A DNA stretch of 64,000 bases from RH-AL1 sp965277735 (GCA_965277735.1 CBDIDO010000003.1:1736001-1800000), one strand, 5' to 3'; shown: positions 19,576-29,181, numbered from the stretch's first letter. The notes: a model not told the origin generated them from the sequence alone. Made by a program: numbers and translations.

Positions 19576-20946
19576 TCAGCCCGCCGCGCCGACGTAGATG
19601 AACTTGAAGACGAACACCGCCGCGATCACCCAGACGATCCATTTGACGCTGGCCGCGCGGCCGGTGAGCACCTTCAGCGCCGCGTAGGACACGAAGCCGA
19701 ACGAGACACCGTTGGCGATCGAATAGGTGAACGGCATCATCAGCGCGGTGACGCAGGCCGGGAGCACCTCGGTCTTGTCGTCCCAGTCGAGATCGACAAG
19801 CTCGCGCATCATCAGGCACGCGACGTAGAACAACGCCGGCGCGGTCGCGTAGGCCGGCACCGAGCCGGCGAGCGGCGAGATGAACAGGCAGGCGAGGAAC
19901 AGCACGGCCACCGTCGCTGCGGTGAGGCCGGTGCGGCCGCCTTCCTCGACGCCCGCGGCGCTTTCCAGATAGGCCGTGGTACTCGACGTGCCGAGCAGCG
20001 AGCCGAGGAAGATGGCGGAGCTGTCGGCCATCAGTGCGCGCGACAGGCGCCCCATCTTGCCCTCGACAAGCAGCCCGGCGCGGCGCGCGACGCCCATCAG
20101 CGTGCCGGTGGCGTCGAACAATTCGACGAGGAAGAAGACCAGCACGACGTTGAGGAGGCCGTGCGACACGGCGTCCTTGACGTTGAGCGCGAAAAGTGTC
20201 GGCGCGATCGACGGCGGCAGGGAGACGATGCCGTTGAACCTGTTGCCGGCGACGAAGAAGCTGAGGATCGTCACCGCGAGGATGCTGATCAGCAGTGCGC
20301 CCTTCACCTCGAGCACCGACAAGGTCGCGACGAGGATGAAGCCGAGCACGGCAAGCACCACGCTAGGCTGGTGCAGGTCGCCCATCGTGATGAAGGTCGC
20401 GGGATTGGAGGCGACGATGCCGGCGTTCTTGAGCGAGATGATCGCCAGGAAGAGGCCGATGCCCACCGTGATCGCCACCCTCAAGGATATGGGGATGCCG
20501 TCGACGATGATGTCGCGGATGCGAAACAGCGTGACCAGCAAAAAGAGGCAGCCGGAGATGAATACCGCGCCGAGCGCCGCCTGCCAGGGGTAGTGCATCT
20601 GCAGCACGACGACATAGGCGAAATAGGCGTTGAGCCCCATGCCCGGCGCCAGTGCGATCGGGTAGTTCGCGTAGATCGCCATGATCATCGTACCGACGGC
20701 GGCGACGATGCAGGTGGCGACGAAGACGGAGCCCTTCGGCATGCCCGCGTCTCCGAGGATCAGCGGGTTGATGAAGATGATATAGGCCATCGTCAGGAAG
20801 GTCGTGATGCCGGCGAGCACCTCGGTCCGCGCGTTGGTGCCGGCCTCCTCGAGATGGAAGAGTTTTTCGAAGATGTTCGGTGAGGACGGCTGCGGGGCCG
20901 ACGGTGCCGGCTTGGCCTCTTCGGTGATCGCGTCCATGGTGCCCAT
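19576..20946 (-). CDS. NCS2 family purine permease (AzgA/GhxQ-like)
   Basis: Proton-coupled uptake of guanine, hypoxanthine or adenine across the inner membrane. The protein has about 12 hydrophobic segments. FHLEEAGTNARTEVLAGITT and the following FLTMAYIIFINPLIL form the AzgA-branch N-terminal signature, and DFFDATGTL-like FLVELFDATGTLMGVARRAG lies mid-protein. I chose the ATG at 20946 (MGTMDAITEEAKPA); the longer frame would need a TTG at 20976, and an ATG at 20937 is also possible. It lies 4 bases upstream of guaD on the same strand, and its promoter faces the ade gene across about 115 bases. Confidence 0.92.
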   Translation of the reverse strand: MGTMDAITEEAKPAPSAPQPSSPNIFEKLFHLEEAGTNARTEVLAGITTFLTMAYIIFINPLILGDAGMPKGSVFVATCIVAAVGTMIMAIYANYPIALAPGMGLNAYFAYVVVLQMHYPWQAALGAVFISGCLFLLVTLFRIRDIIVDGIPISLRVAITVGIGLFLAIISLKNAGIVASNPATFITMGDLHQPSVVLAVLGFILVATLSVLEVKGALLISILAVTILSFFVAGNRFNGIVSLPPSIAPTLFALNVKDAVSHGLLNVVLVFFLVELFDATGTLMGVARRAGLLVEGKMGRLSRALMADSSAIFLGSLLGTSSTTAYLESAAGVEEGGRTGLTAATVAVLFLACLFISPLAGSVPAYATAPALFYVACLMMRELVDLDWDDKTEVLPACVTALMMPFTYSIANGVSFGFVSYAALKVLTGRAASVKWIVWVIAAVFVFKFIYVGAAG

Positions 20947-21048
20947 GCCGGTTCGAATGCCCAAGGGGCAACGCAAACAGCGTGCCTATGCGCACAAGGC
21001 GGCCGCGCGAACCCGAGTTTTGCATGGCGCCCGGACGCAGAGGCCCAC

Positions 21049-21055
21049 AAGGAGG
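21049..21055 (+). promoter_or_regulatory. Strong ribosome binding site before CTG codon of ade
   Basis: AAGGAGG lies 5 bases before CTG at 21061, which is in frame with the adenine deaminase. No ATG, GTG or TTG sits at that spot; the first ones in frame are GTG 21085 and ATG 21103, too far from this site. Either CTG is the start or an ATG was lost. Confidence 0.6.
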
Positions 21056-21060
21056 TTCCC

Positions 21061-22861
21061 CTGACCCGTCTCGATCGTTTCGCCGTGGCGCCGCTCCACA
21101 CGATGACCTGCCGGCTGGCGGATGTCGCCTCGGGACGGGCGCCCCCGGACCTGGTGATCACTGGCGCGCGGGCGCTGTCGACCTATTCCGAGCGCATCCT
21201 GCCCGAGCGCGAGATATGGCTCGCCGGCGGCCGCATCGCCGCGCTGAAGCCGGCCGGAGCCCACAAGGCGGCCGGCGGCACCGCGTCGACCTACGACGCG
21301 CGTGGCGGCATCCTGGGACCGGGCCTCGTCGACCCGCACCTGCACATCGAATCGTCGATGGTGACGGCCTGCGCCTATGCCGAGGCGGCGCTCGTCAACG
21401 GCACGACGACGATCTTCTGCGACAGCCACGAGATCGGCAATGTCATGGACGTCGCCGGCGTCGAGGCGATGCTGGAAGACGCGCGCCAGGCGCCGCTGTC
21501 GATCTACCTCACCGTACCGAGCACCGTGCCCGCGACGTCGCCGGCGCTCGAGACGGCCGGCGGCGACCTCACGCCGGAAAAGATCGGCGCGCTGTTTGAC
21601 CGCTGGCCCGAGGCGCTTGCTCGGCGAGAAGATGGACTTCGTGCCCGTCGCCACCGGCGAGGAACGCGCGCACGCCATCATCGCCGAGGCGCTCAAGCGC
21701 GGGCGCCCGGTGTCGGGCCACGTCTACGGGCGCGAGTTCGTCGCGGCCTACGCGGCGTCGGGCGTCACCGACACGCACGAGGCGATCGACCGCGAGATCG
21801 CCGACGATCTCCTCGAGGCCGGCGTCTGGATTTTTCTGCGCGGCGGCCCGCCGACGACGCCGTGGCACAGCCTGCCGCAAGCGATCAAGACGATCACCGA
21901 GCTAGGGGCCGCCTCAAAGCGCGTCGCCGTCTGCACCGACGATCGCGACGCCGACGATCTCTTGATGTTCGGTCTCGACTGGGTCGTGCGCGAGGCGCGC
22001 GACGCGGGCGTCTCGCGCGAGACGGCCTGGTCGATGGGCTCGCTGCACGGCGCCACCCGCTTCGGGCTCGAAGGCGAGATCGGCGGTCTCGGGGGTGGCC
22101 GCCGCGCCGACCTCGTGCTGATGGACGACGACCTCAACCCGCGCTGCACCTGGTATGGCGGCGAGCTTGTCGTCGAGGATCGCAAGATCACGCCGCGGCT
22201 CGATGCGGCGCTGTCGGATCGCTACCACTATCCCGCGGCCGCCTTCACGACCGTGCATCTGCCGGCCGTCGCGCGGCTGACACCGAACTGGGCCGCCAAC
22301 GCGAAGACGATCCACGCGATCCGCACCGCGCTGCCGGGCATCGCGCTGTTCCATGACACGCTCGATGTCGAGGGCTGCGGCAGCTGGGCCGATGCGATCG
22401 CCAAGCACGATCTCTGCTTCGTCACCGTCGTCGAGCGACACGGGAAATCGCCGGGCAATGTCGCGCATGGTTTGCTCAAGGATTTCGGGCTCGTGCGCGG
22501 TGCCGTCGCCTCGAGCGTCGGCCACGACAGCCACAACGTCATCGTCGCCGGCACCAACGAGGCGGACATGCGTGTCGCGCTCGACGCGATCGCGGCGGCA
22601 CAAGGCGGTGTCTGCGTCGTCGCGGACGGCGCGGTGCTGGCGATGGTGCAACTGCCGATCGCGGGCTTGTTGTCGGACAAGCGCGTCACCGAAGTCGCCG
22701 AGGAGATGAAGGCGGTGAAGCGGGCCTGGACCGCGGCCGGCTGCACCATTCCCTACATGGGCTTCAACCTGATCCCGCTCGCGGTGATCCCGGAGATCAG
22801 GCTGACCGACAAAGGCCTGGTGCTGGTGCCGGAGATGGAGCTGGTGCCGCTGTTCGAGTAG
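21061..22861 (+). pseudogene. ade: Adenine deaminase, frameshifted
   Basis: Adenine deaminase (adenine to hypoxanthine), about 599 residues when joined. The first frame holds GLVDPHLHIESSMV with metal-binding histidines and IFCDSHEIGNVMDVAG. It stays in frame to about 21619. The second frame resumes at 21620 with LGEKMDFVPVATGEER and continues to LVPEMELVPLFE, including the C-terminal SVGHDSHNVIVAGTNEADM. The shift is equivalent to a 2-base deletion (GG in a GCGCTTGGGCTCGGC context) or a 1-base insertion. With the non-standard CTG at the expected start, two lesions are present. Either the gene is inactive or the assembly is wrong; both halves are otherwise well conserved. It is divergent from the AzgA-like permease. 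Confidence 0.85.
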
Positions 22862-22866
22862 GCAGG

Positions 22867-22907
22867 GACCCCCCTCCCCCTTGCCGGGAGGGGTTCGGGT
22901 GGGGGTC
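22867..22907. repeat. GC-rich REP-like palindrome, left copy
   Basis: The arms CCCCTCCC and GGGAGGGG are enclosed by GACCCCC and GGGGGTC. The element is an inverted, near-identical copy of 23455-23492 and lies just after the ade stop. The copies flank the broken DUF559 gene on both sides. It may also act as a transcription terminator. Confidence 0.75.
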
Positions 22908-23006
22908 GTGCCGTACTTCACGGCCTGCCGAGTGGTCATATCAACTCCGGCTAAGCCCGGCTGCACTATGGCGAGAGCCGAGGTCAACAACACGCGACCC
23001 TAAGCT

Positions 23007-23499
23007 ATGGTCTTTCCGATCTCCCAGCCGATCAAGCCGGCGCATGTCAAACGGGCCCGCGCCATGCGGCGCGCGATGACTGAGGCTGAGGCACGACTGT
23101 GGCGCGATGCGTCGTCGTTTGCCAACCCACCACTTTCGGCGCCAAGTCCCGATCGGCAATTACACCGCCGACTTCTGTTGCTTTGGCGCGCGGCTCATCA
23201 TCGAGGTCGACGGCAACCAGCATGGTTTCGAGCAGCAACGCCTTCACGACGAGCGGAGAACGAAGGTTCTGGAGACCCTGGGCTTTCGCGTCATCCGGTT
23301 CTCGAACCACGATGTCTTTCGCGCCATGGACTCCGTGCTCGATACGATCTTGGCTCAAATCGAGGCGTGCGAGGGCCTGAGCATCGAAGCCAGAGCCTTC
23401 GCGATGACCGCGCCCGGTGCATCGCAAAATTCGGTGATCGGTGAAGCACGGGCCGACCCCCACCCCTTGCCCCTCCCCGCAAGGGGGAGGGGAAGCTAA
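23007..23499 (+). pseudogene. DUF559-family endonuclease-like protein, frameshifted
   Basis: A Vsr-like DUF559 protein, small and of the restriction-endonuclease fold. The first frame gives VKRARAMRRAMTEAEARLWR; the second, from about 23107, gives MRRRLPTHHFRRQVPIGNYT, then ADFCCFGARLIIEVDGNQHG with the catalytic-type D..E..G.QH pattern, and VLETLGFRVIRFSNHDVF. The shift at about 23106 equals a 2-base deletion or 1-base insertion. If repaired, the protein is about 163 residues. The last 15 residues and the stop are encoded by the REP-like palindrome. The function in the cell is unknown for the family. Confidence 0.85.
23455..23492. repeat. GC-rich REP-like palindrome, right copy
   Basis: GACCCCCACCCC leads into the arms CCCCTCCCC and GGGGGAGGGG. 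It is the inverted counterpart of 22867-22907 and overlaps the 3' end of the DUF559 frame. It lies 31 bases before the stop of the convergent ABC permease. Confidence 0.75.
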
Positions 23500-23523
23500 C
23501 CACCAGCGTCGTTGGCTCCGCGC

Positions 23524-24450
23524 TCACGTCGTCGCGTGGAACGTCTTGCCGAGGCACGCGGGCGCGGTGAGGCGGATACGGGCCTTGTTGGACGAGATGA
23601 TCACCAGCACGACGATCGTCGCGATATAGGGCAGGGCGGAGATGAATTGCGAGGGGATCGCAACGCCGAGGCCCTGCAGGTAGAACGACATGTACATGAT
23701 CGCGCCGAAGAGATAGGCGCCGAGCACGAGCCAGAACGGTCGCCACATCGAGAAGACGACGAGGGCGAGCGCGATCCAGCCGCGGCCCGCTGTCATGTTC
23801 TCGGCCCAGCTCGTGTTGTAGGCGAGCGACATGTAGGCGCCGGCGAGGCCCGCCATCGCGCCGCCGAAGGTGGTGGCGAGGTAGCGCACCTTGATCACGT
23901 CGTAGCCCAGCGCGTGGCCGGCATCGGCGGAATCGCCGACGGCGCGGAGCACGAGCCCGGCATGCGTGCGCGTCAGGACGATGTGGACAAAAACCACCGC
24001 CACGAAGCTGAGGTAGACCAGGATGTCCTCGCCGAACAGGACGGGGCCGATCAGCGGCAGATGGCTCAAGCCGGGGATGTCGAGCTGCGGCAGGCGCGGG
24101 ACCGAATTGCCGACGAAGCCGCTTCCGATGAGCGCGCTGAGCCCGGTGCCGAAGATGGTGAGCACTAGGCCCGACGGCACCTGCGCGGCGAGGAAGCTCA
24201 GGGCCAGGATGCTGAACAGGAGCGAGAACAATGCGCCGCCGACCATGCCGCCGAGGACGCCGAGCGTCGGGCTGCCGGTCTTGTAGGCCAGCGCGAAGCC
24301 GCAGACCGCGCCGACCAGCATCATGCCCTCGACGCCGAGGTTCAGCACGCCGGATTTTTCGACGACGAGCTCGCCGGTGGCGGCGAGCAGCAGCGGCGTC
24401 GAGGTGACAATGATCGAGAGGACGACGTTGGTGAAGACGATCAGCGTCAT
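23524..24450 (-). CDS. BMP-type ABC transporter permease 2 (nucleoside/purine import)
   Basis: Membrane subunit of a purine or nucleoside importer related to YufQ/NupQ. The 308 residues start MTLIVFTNVVLSIIVTSTPL at 24450; the longer upstream frame is a shadow of the neighbouring gene. About 8-9 hydrophobic segments are visible, with the family motif VEKSGVLNLGVEGMMLVGAV at residue ~30 and a THAGLVLRAVGDSADAGHAL loop that contacts the ATPase. The start lies 10 bases after the stop of permease 1 in the minus-strand order NCS2 permease, ATPase, permease 1, permease 2. The binding protein is not here but at 40.4 kb. Confidence 0.92.
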   Translation of the reverse strand: MTLIVFTNVVLSIIVTSTPLLLAATGELVVEKSGVLNLGVEGMMLVGAVCGFALAYKTGSPTLGVLGGMVGGALFSLLFSILALSFLAAQVPSGLVLTIFGTGLSALIGSGFVGNSVPRLPQLDIPGLSHLPLIGPVLFGEDILVYLSFVAVVFVHIVLTRTHAGLVLRAVGDSADAGHALGYDVIKVRYLATTFGGAMAGLAGAYMSLAYNTSWAENMTAGRGWIALALVVFSMWRPFWLVLGAYLFGAIMYMSFYLQGLGVAIPSQFISALPYIATIVVLVIISSNKARIRLTAPACLGKTFHATT

Positions 24451-24460
24451 GACAACTCGC

Positions 24461-25597
24461 TCATTCGGCTGGCTGCGGCACCGGCGCGCGCGCCAGCACC
24501 GCCGCGCCCGGCTTGCGCCAGCGGATGCGGAACAGGATGAGCGCATCGCAGGCGAGAAGGAAGAACAGCAGCACGCCCTGGAAGATGCCGGTGACGGCCG
24601 ACGGCAGGCCGAGATCGATCTGCGCGGCCTCGCCGCCGAGATAGGAGAGCGCAAGCAACAGGCCGGCGAGCACGACGCCGGCGGGATGCAGGCGGCCGAG
24701 GAAGGCGACGATGATCGCGGTGTAGCCGTAGCCGGGCGAGATCGAACCGGTGAGCTGGCCGATCGGGCCCGAAACCTCGAACAGGCCGGCAAGACCGGCG
24801 AGACCGCCGCTGACCAGCATCGACAGCCAGATGATCTTCTTGTCGCTGAAGCCCGCGAAGCGCGCGGCGCGCGGCGCCGAGCCCTGCACGCGGAGCTGGA
24901 AGCCGAGGATGGTGGCCGACAGCGCGAACCAGCCGACGAACGCGACGATGAGCGCGATCGCGACGCCGAGATGCAGGCGCGTCTCGGACACCAGGATCGG
25001 CGCTGTGGCGTTGGCGGAGAACATCGCCGACTGCGGGAAGCCGAAGCCCTGCGGATCGCGCCACGGCGCCGAGACGAGATAGATCAGCAGCAGCTGTGCC
25101 ACGTAGTTCAGCATCAAGCTGGTGAGGATCTCGCTGGCGTTGAACTGCACGCGCAGCCAGGCGACGATGCCGGCCCAGGCCATGCCGCCGAGGATGCCTG
25201 CCGCAAGCATCGCGGGGTAGAGGATGAACGGCGACAGGTCGGGCAGGGCGAGCGCGAGGCCTCCACCGCAAATCGCGCCGACGGTGAACTGCCCCTCGGC
25301 GCCGATATTCCAGACGTTGGCGCGCGCGGCGAGCGCGATGCCGACGCCGATGGTGACGAGCGGCGCCGCCTTTACGCAGAGCTCGGCCAGGCCGTTGAGG
25401 CTCATCACCGGCTCGACGAGGAAGACGTCGAGCGCGTGCAGCGGCGGCTTGCCGAAGGCGAGGAACAGCAGCCCGGTGACCAGCACCGTGAGGATGATCG
25501 CCAGGATGGGCGAGGCGATGGCCCAGGCCTGCGAGCGCTGGCCGCGTGCGACGAGACTAGGCAGCGGCGTCACTCCGAACCGACTCGGCCGTCGCAT
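24461..25597 (-). CDS. BMP-type ABC transporter permease 1 (nucleoside/purine import)
   Basis: Second membrane subunit of the same importer, YufP/NupP-like, 378 residues. The N-terminal cytosolic stretch is followed by about 8-10 hydrophobic segments. The family motif AARANVWNIGAEGQFTVGAI is near residue 90, and the ATPase-contact loop is LRVQGSAPRAARFAGFSDKK. The predicted start overlaps the end of the ATPase gene by 41 bases; a later start would reduce this overlap but loses hydrophilic residues only, so the exact start is uncertain. Confidence 0.92.
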   Translation of the reverse strand: MRRPSRFGVTPLPSLVARGQRSQAWAIASPILAIILTVLVTGLLFLAFGKPPLHALDVFLVEPVMSLNGLAELCVKAAPLVTIGVGIALAARANVWNIGAEGQFTVGAICGGGLALALPDLSPFILYPAMLAAGILGGMAWAGIVAWLRVQFNASEILTSLMLNYVAQLLLIYLVSAPWRDPQGFGFPQSAMFSANATAPILVSETRLHLGVAIALIVAFVGWFALSATILGFQLRVQGSAPRAARFAGFSDKKIIWLSMLVSGGLAGLAGLFEVSGPIGQLTGSISPGYGYTAIIVAFLGRLHPAGVVLAGLLLALSYLGGEAAQIDLGLPSAVTGIFQGVLLFFLLACDALILFRIRWRKPGAAVLARAPVPQPAE

Positions 25598-27158
25598 CGT
25601 CGTCTACGGCCTTGCTCGCACTGCCCATCAGCACGCCGACCTCGGCGATCGAGGTGTCGGTGACTTTGCGCTTGGCCGACAGCTCGCCGCCGGCGATGAC
25701 CGCGATCGTGTCGCAGATCGAGAAGATCTCGTCGAGGTCCTGCGAGATGATGACGACGGCGGTGCCGGCCTCGGCGAGGCGGATCAGTGCGTCGTAGATC
25801 GCATTCGCGGCGCCGGCGTCGACGCCCCAGGTCGGCTGGCTGACGACGAGGAGCTTTGGGTCCTGCATCACCTCGCGCCCGACCACGAACTTCTGCAGAT
25901 TGCCGCCGGACAGCGAGCGCGCCTCGGCGGCGGGACCGCTGGTGCGCACGTCGAAATCGCGGATTATGTCGCGCGCGAACACCGTGGTCTTGCCGCGGTC
26001 GATCAGGCCAAAGCGGGCCAGCGCCTTGCGTACATAGGCCGAGAGCAAAGCATTCTCGGAGAGCGTCATGCCGGGCACGGCGGCGTGGCCGTTGCGTTCC
26101 TCCGGCACGAAGCAGGCGCCGAGCGCGCGGCGCTCGCTCGGGCGCATGTGGCCGGCGTCGGTTCCCTCGATGCGGATCGTCTCCGGCTTGCCGGCGGGGA
26201 TCTCGCCCGAAAACGCGTCCATCAGCTCGGTCTGCCCGTTGCCGGCGACGCCGGCGATGCCGAGGATCTCGCCCGTAGCGACGCTGACGTCGACCGCCTT
26301 GAGGTCGGTGCCGAACTTGCGATCGGAGGCGATGGTGAGTCGTTCCACCACGAGGCACGGTGCAGCGGCGGCGGACGACGCGCCGGCGCGCCCGCGTGGC
26401 GCGGCCAGCGTCTCGCCGATCATCAGCTCGGCGAGCCGCGTCGTCGTCTCGACCCGCGGATCGCAATGGGCGACGACTTTACCGGCGCGCATCACGGTCG
26501 CCGCGTGGCAGAGGGCGCGGATCTCCTTCAGCTTGTGCGAGATGTAGAGGATCGAGCAGCCCTGGGCGGCGAGCTGGCGCAGCGTCTCGAAGAGCTTGTC
26601 GACCTCCTGCGGGGTTAGCACGGACGTCGGCTCGTCCATGATGAGGAGCTTCGGCGATTGCATGAGGCAGCGTACGATCTCGATGCGCTGGCGCTCGCCG
26701 AGTGACAGGTCGGAGACGTGCTTGTCGGGGTCGAGCGGCAGGCCGTAGCGCGTCGAGATCGAGGCCACCTCGTCGCGCAGCGCCTTTCGCGACCTGCGCT
26801 CGTTCATGCCGAGCGCGAGGTTTTCCGCGACGGTCAGCCCTTCGAAGAGCGAGAAATGCTGGAAAACCATGCCGACGCCGAGCGTGCGCGCGGCGTGCGG
26901 GCTGGCGATCGTGACCGGCGCGCCGTCCCAGACGATCTCGCCGGCGTCGGGGCGTACGACGCCGTAGATGATCTTGACCAGCGTCGACTTGCCGGCGCCG
27001 TTCTCGCCGAGCAGCGCGTGGATCTCGCCCTTGCCGACAGTGAGATCGACGCGGTCGTTGGCGAGCGTCATCGGATATTGCTTGGTGATGCCGCGCAAGC
27101 GCAGCAGGTCCGGCGCGGTGCCGTCCGGGTCCGCCGTCACCGAACCCACATTGGTCAC
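25557..27158 (-). CDS. BMP-type ABC transporter ATP-binding protein (two ABC domains)
   Basis: Energises the purine/nucleoside importer; YufO/NupO-like, 533 residues. The first ABC domain has Walker A GENGAGKST near residue 54, signature LSLGERQRIEIVRCL and Walker B LLIMDEPTS. The second half begins near residue 260, lacks a recognisable Walker A lysine motif (GVAGNGQTEL) but has signature LSGGNLQKFVVGREV, the usual asymmetry of this branch. The start is GTG at 27158, 6 bases after the stop of the NCS2 permease, so all four genes form one operon. Confidence 0.95.
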   Translation of the reverse strand: MTNVGSVTADPDGTAPDLLRLRGITKQYPMTLANDRVDLTVGKGEIHALLGENGAGKSTLVKIIYGVVRPDAGEIVWDGAPVTIASPHAARTLGVGMVFQHFSLFEGLTVAENLALGMNERRSRKALRDEVASISTRYGLPLDPDKHVSDLSLGERQRIEIVRCLMQSPKLLIMDEPTSVLTPQEVDKLFETLRQLAAQGCSILYISHKLKEIRALCHAATVMRAGKVVAHCDPRVETTTRLAELMIGETLAAPRGRAGASSAAAAPCLVVERLTIASDRKFGTDLKAVDVSVATGEILGIAGVAGNGQTELMDAFSGEIPAGKPETIRIEGTDAGHMRPSERRALGACFVPEERNGHAAVPGMTLSENALLSAYVRKALARFGLIDRGKTTVFARDIIRDFDVRTSGPAAEARSLSGGNLQKFVVGREVMQDPKLLVVSQPTWGVDAGAANAIYDALIRLAEAGTAVVIISQDLDEIFSICDTIAVIAGGELSAKRKVTDTSIAEVGVLMGSASKAVDDDATAESVRSDAAA

Positions 27159-27164
27159 GCGGCC

Positions 27165-28562
27165 TCACACATGCTCGGCCGAGGCCGAGACGAGGGCCGC
27201 CTGCGTCCGCGCCTCGTCGAGGTTGCTGAGGCCGTTGAAGAATAGGTTGAGCATCACCGACACGAGCGCCGCCAGCAGAATCCCGGAATCGAGGAGCGGA
27301 TGGATGGCGGCCGGCATGTTCTTGAAGAAGTTCGGCGAGACCATCGTGATCGTGCCGAAACCGATCGAGATCGCCACCACGTAGAGGTTGAACGGATTGT
27401 CGCGAAAGTTCACCTCCGTGAGGATCCGCGCGCCGGTCGCCGCCACCATGCCGAACATGACGATGCCGGCACCGCCGAGCACGGTCTGCGGGATCGCTTC
27501 GACGAGCGCGGCGGACTTGGGCAGCAGGCCGAGCACGATCATGATCGCGCCGCCGGTGACGGTCACCCAACGCGACTTGACGCCGGTGATGCCTACGAGC
27601 CCGACGTTCTGCGAGAAGGACGAGTAGGGAAACGTGTTGAAGATACCGCCGAGAATGGTGCCGACACCGTCGGCGCGCAGGCCGCGGGTCAGCTCGTGCT
27701 GGTCGATGACCTTGCCGGTCATCTCGCTCAGCGCCAGGAACATGCCGAGCGACTCGATCATAACGACGATCATCACGACGCACATCGTCAGCATGGGCAC
27801 GACGTGGAACTGCGGGATACCGAAGTGGAACGGCGTGACGAAGGCGAACCACGTCGCCTTGCCGACCTTGTCGAAGTGCATCAGTCCCAGCACGACGGCC
27901 ATCAACGCGCCGCCGATGATGCCGAGCAGGGCCGAGACGTTCTTCACGAAACCGCTGCCCCAACGGATCAGGGCGAGAATGAGAACCAGAGTGAACAGCG
28001 CGAGCCCGAGCCCCTGGAGGCCGCCGTAGGCAGGGTTGGGAAAGGCGCCCGACACGCCGTCGACCACCTTCATGATCGTCGGCTGGCCACCGGCCGCCCA
28101 GTTGATCGCGACGCGCATCAGCGAGATGCCGATGACGAGGATGATCGTGCCGGTGACGACGGGCGGAAACAGTGGCAGCAGGCGGCTGACGAACGGCGCG
28201 ATGATCACGCCGAATATGCCGCCAGCGATCACGGCGCCGTAGATGCCGAGCACACCGATGTCCGGGTCGGCGGCCATCGACAGCATCGGGCCGACGGCCG
28301 CGAAGGTCACGCCCATCATCACGGGCAGGCGGATGCCGACGAAGGGCAGGCCGTAGCTCTGGATGACGCTGGCGAGGCCGCAGGTGAAGAGATCTGCGCT
28401 GATCAGGAAGGCGACGTCCTCCGGGGGAAGCTTCAGCGCGCGGCCGATGATGAGCGGCACCGCGACGGCACCGGCGTACATCACAAGGACGTGCTGCAGA
28501 CCGAGCGTCAGCAGACGCGGCGCGGGGAACATCTCATCGACGGCGTGCGGTTGCTCGGACAT
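27165..28562 (-). CDS. Uracil-xanthine permease family protein (NCS2)
   Basis: Proton symporter for xanthine, urate or uracil. The 465 residues start MSEQPHAVDEMFPAPRLLTL at the ATG at 28562; the much longer open frame upstream is not coding. The N-terminal GLQHVLVMYAGAVAVPLIIG is the NCS2 signature. Family motifs near VFNTFPYSSFSQNVGLVGIT and ARILTEVNFRDNPFNLYVVA are both present, with 12-14 hydrophobic segments. The gene is divergent from uraH (28722), and the 159 bases between them hold both promoters. I see only the 8-base palindrome GCATATGC there. Confidence 0.95.
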   Translation of the reverse strand: MSEQPHAVDEMFPAPRLLTLGLQHVLVMYAGAVAVPLIIGRALKLPPEDVAFLISADLFTCGLASVIQSYGLPFVGIRLPVMMGVTFAAVGPMLSMAADPDIGVLGIYGAVIAGGIFGVIIAPFVSRLLPLFPPVVTGTIILVIGISLMRVAINWAAGGQPTIMKVVDGVSGAFPNPAYGGLQGLGLALFTLVLILALIRWGSGFVKNVSALLGIIGGALMAVVLGLMHFDKVGKATWFAFVTPFHFGIPQFHVVPMLTMCVVMIVVMIESLGMFLALSEMTGKVIDQHELTRGLRADGVGTILGGIFNTFPYSSFSQNVGLVGITGVKSRWVTVTGGAIMIVLGLLPKSAALVEAIPQTVLGGAGIVMFGMVAATGARILTEVNFRDNPFNLYVVAISIGFGTITMVSPNFFKNMPAAIHPLLDSGILLAALVSVMLNLFFNGLSNLDEARTQAALVSASAEHV

Positions 28563-28721
28563 GCGACCCGTTTCCGTGACCTCGCGCCATCCATTCAAGC
28601 ACCGTGCCACAGGCCGGCATCCGCGCCTCGTGGCGCAAGGAGAAATGGCATATGCATTGCTGCTTGGCTGGGGGTGGGCTGCGACTTGGCGTGTCCGGTC
28701 CGCGGAGAGAGGGATGCATCC

Positions 28722-29075
28722 ATGAGCGGTCTCACGACCCATGTTCTCGATCTCGTCTCGGGCAGGCCGGCGGCGGGCGTGCGCGTCGGTGTCGCGCGCT
28801 ACATGGACGGGATGCCGCATCCCATTGCCGAGGTCGTCACCAATGCCGACGGCCGCGTCGACGGGCCACTGATTGCGGCCAGCGCCTTCACGCCGGGCGT
28901 CTACGAGCTCACCTTCCACATCGGCGATTATTTCGCCGGCGCCACGACGCAACCGTCGGACGTCCGCTTTCTCGATGTGGTGCCGCTGCGCTTCGGCGTC
29001 GCCGATCCGAGCCTGCATTATCACGTGCCGCTGCTCGTCACGCCGTGGGCCTATTCGACCTATCGCGGCAGCTGA
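28722..29075 (+). CDS. uraH: 5-hydroxyisourate hydrolase
   Basis: Hydrolyses 5-hydroxyisourate, the uricase product, to OHCU. The 117 residues are typical of transthyretin-related proteins. The N-terminal LTTHVLDLVSGRPAAGVRV holds the conserved His, HYHVPLLVTPWAYSTYRGS is the C-terminal stretch, and the last four residues YRGS are the family hallmark. No signal peptide is seen, so it is cytosolic. It is first in a plus-strand operon that continues with uricase, uraD, isochorismatase, permease and hpxX-Y-Z. Confidence 0.97.
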   Translation: MSGLTTHVLDLVSGRPAAGVRVGVARYMDGMPHPIAEVVTNADGRVDGPLIAASAFTPGVYELTFHIGDYFAGATTQPSDVRFLDVVPLRFGVADPSLHYHVPLLVTPWAYSTYRGS

Positions 29076-29181
29076 CGACCCAAACTTGCGGCCCAAAACT
29101 TGATTGCCGGCTTGCTGCGACCGCCGCGCCCGGCGGCTGGAGCAACCGCCGCCCCCGGCGGCCGGAGAAGGAGCGAACGCG

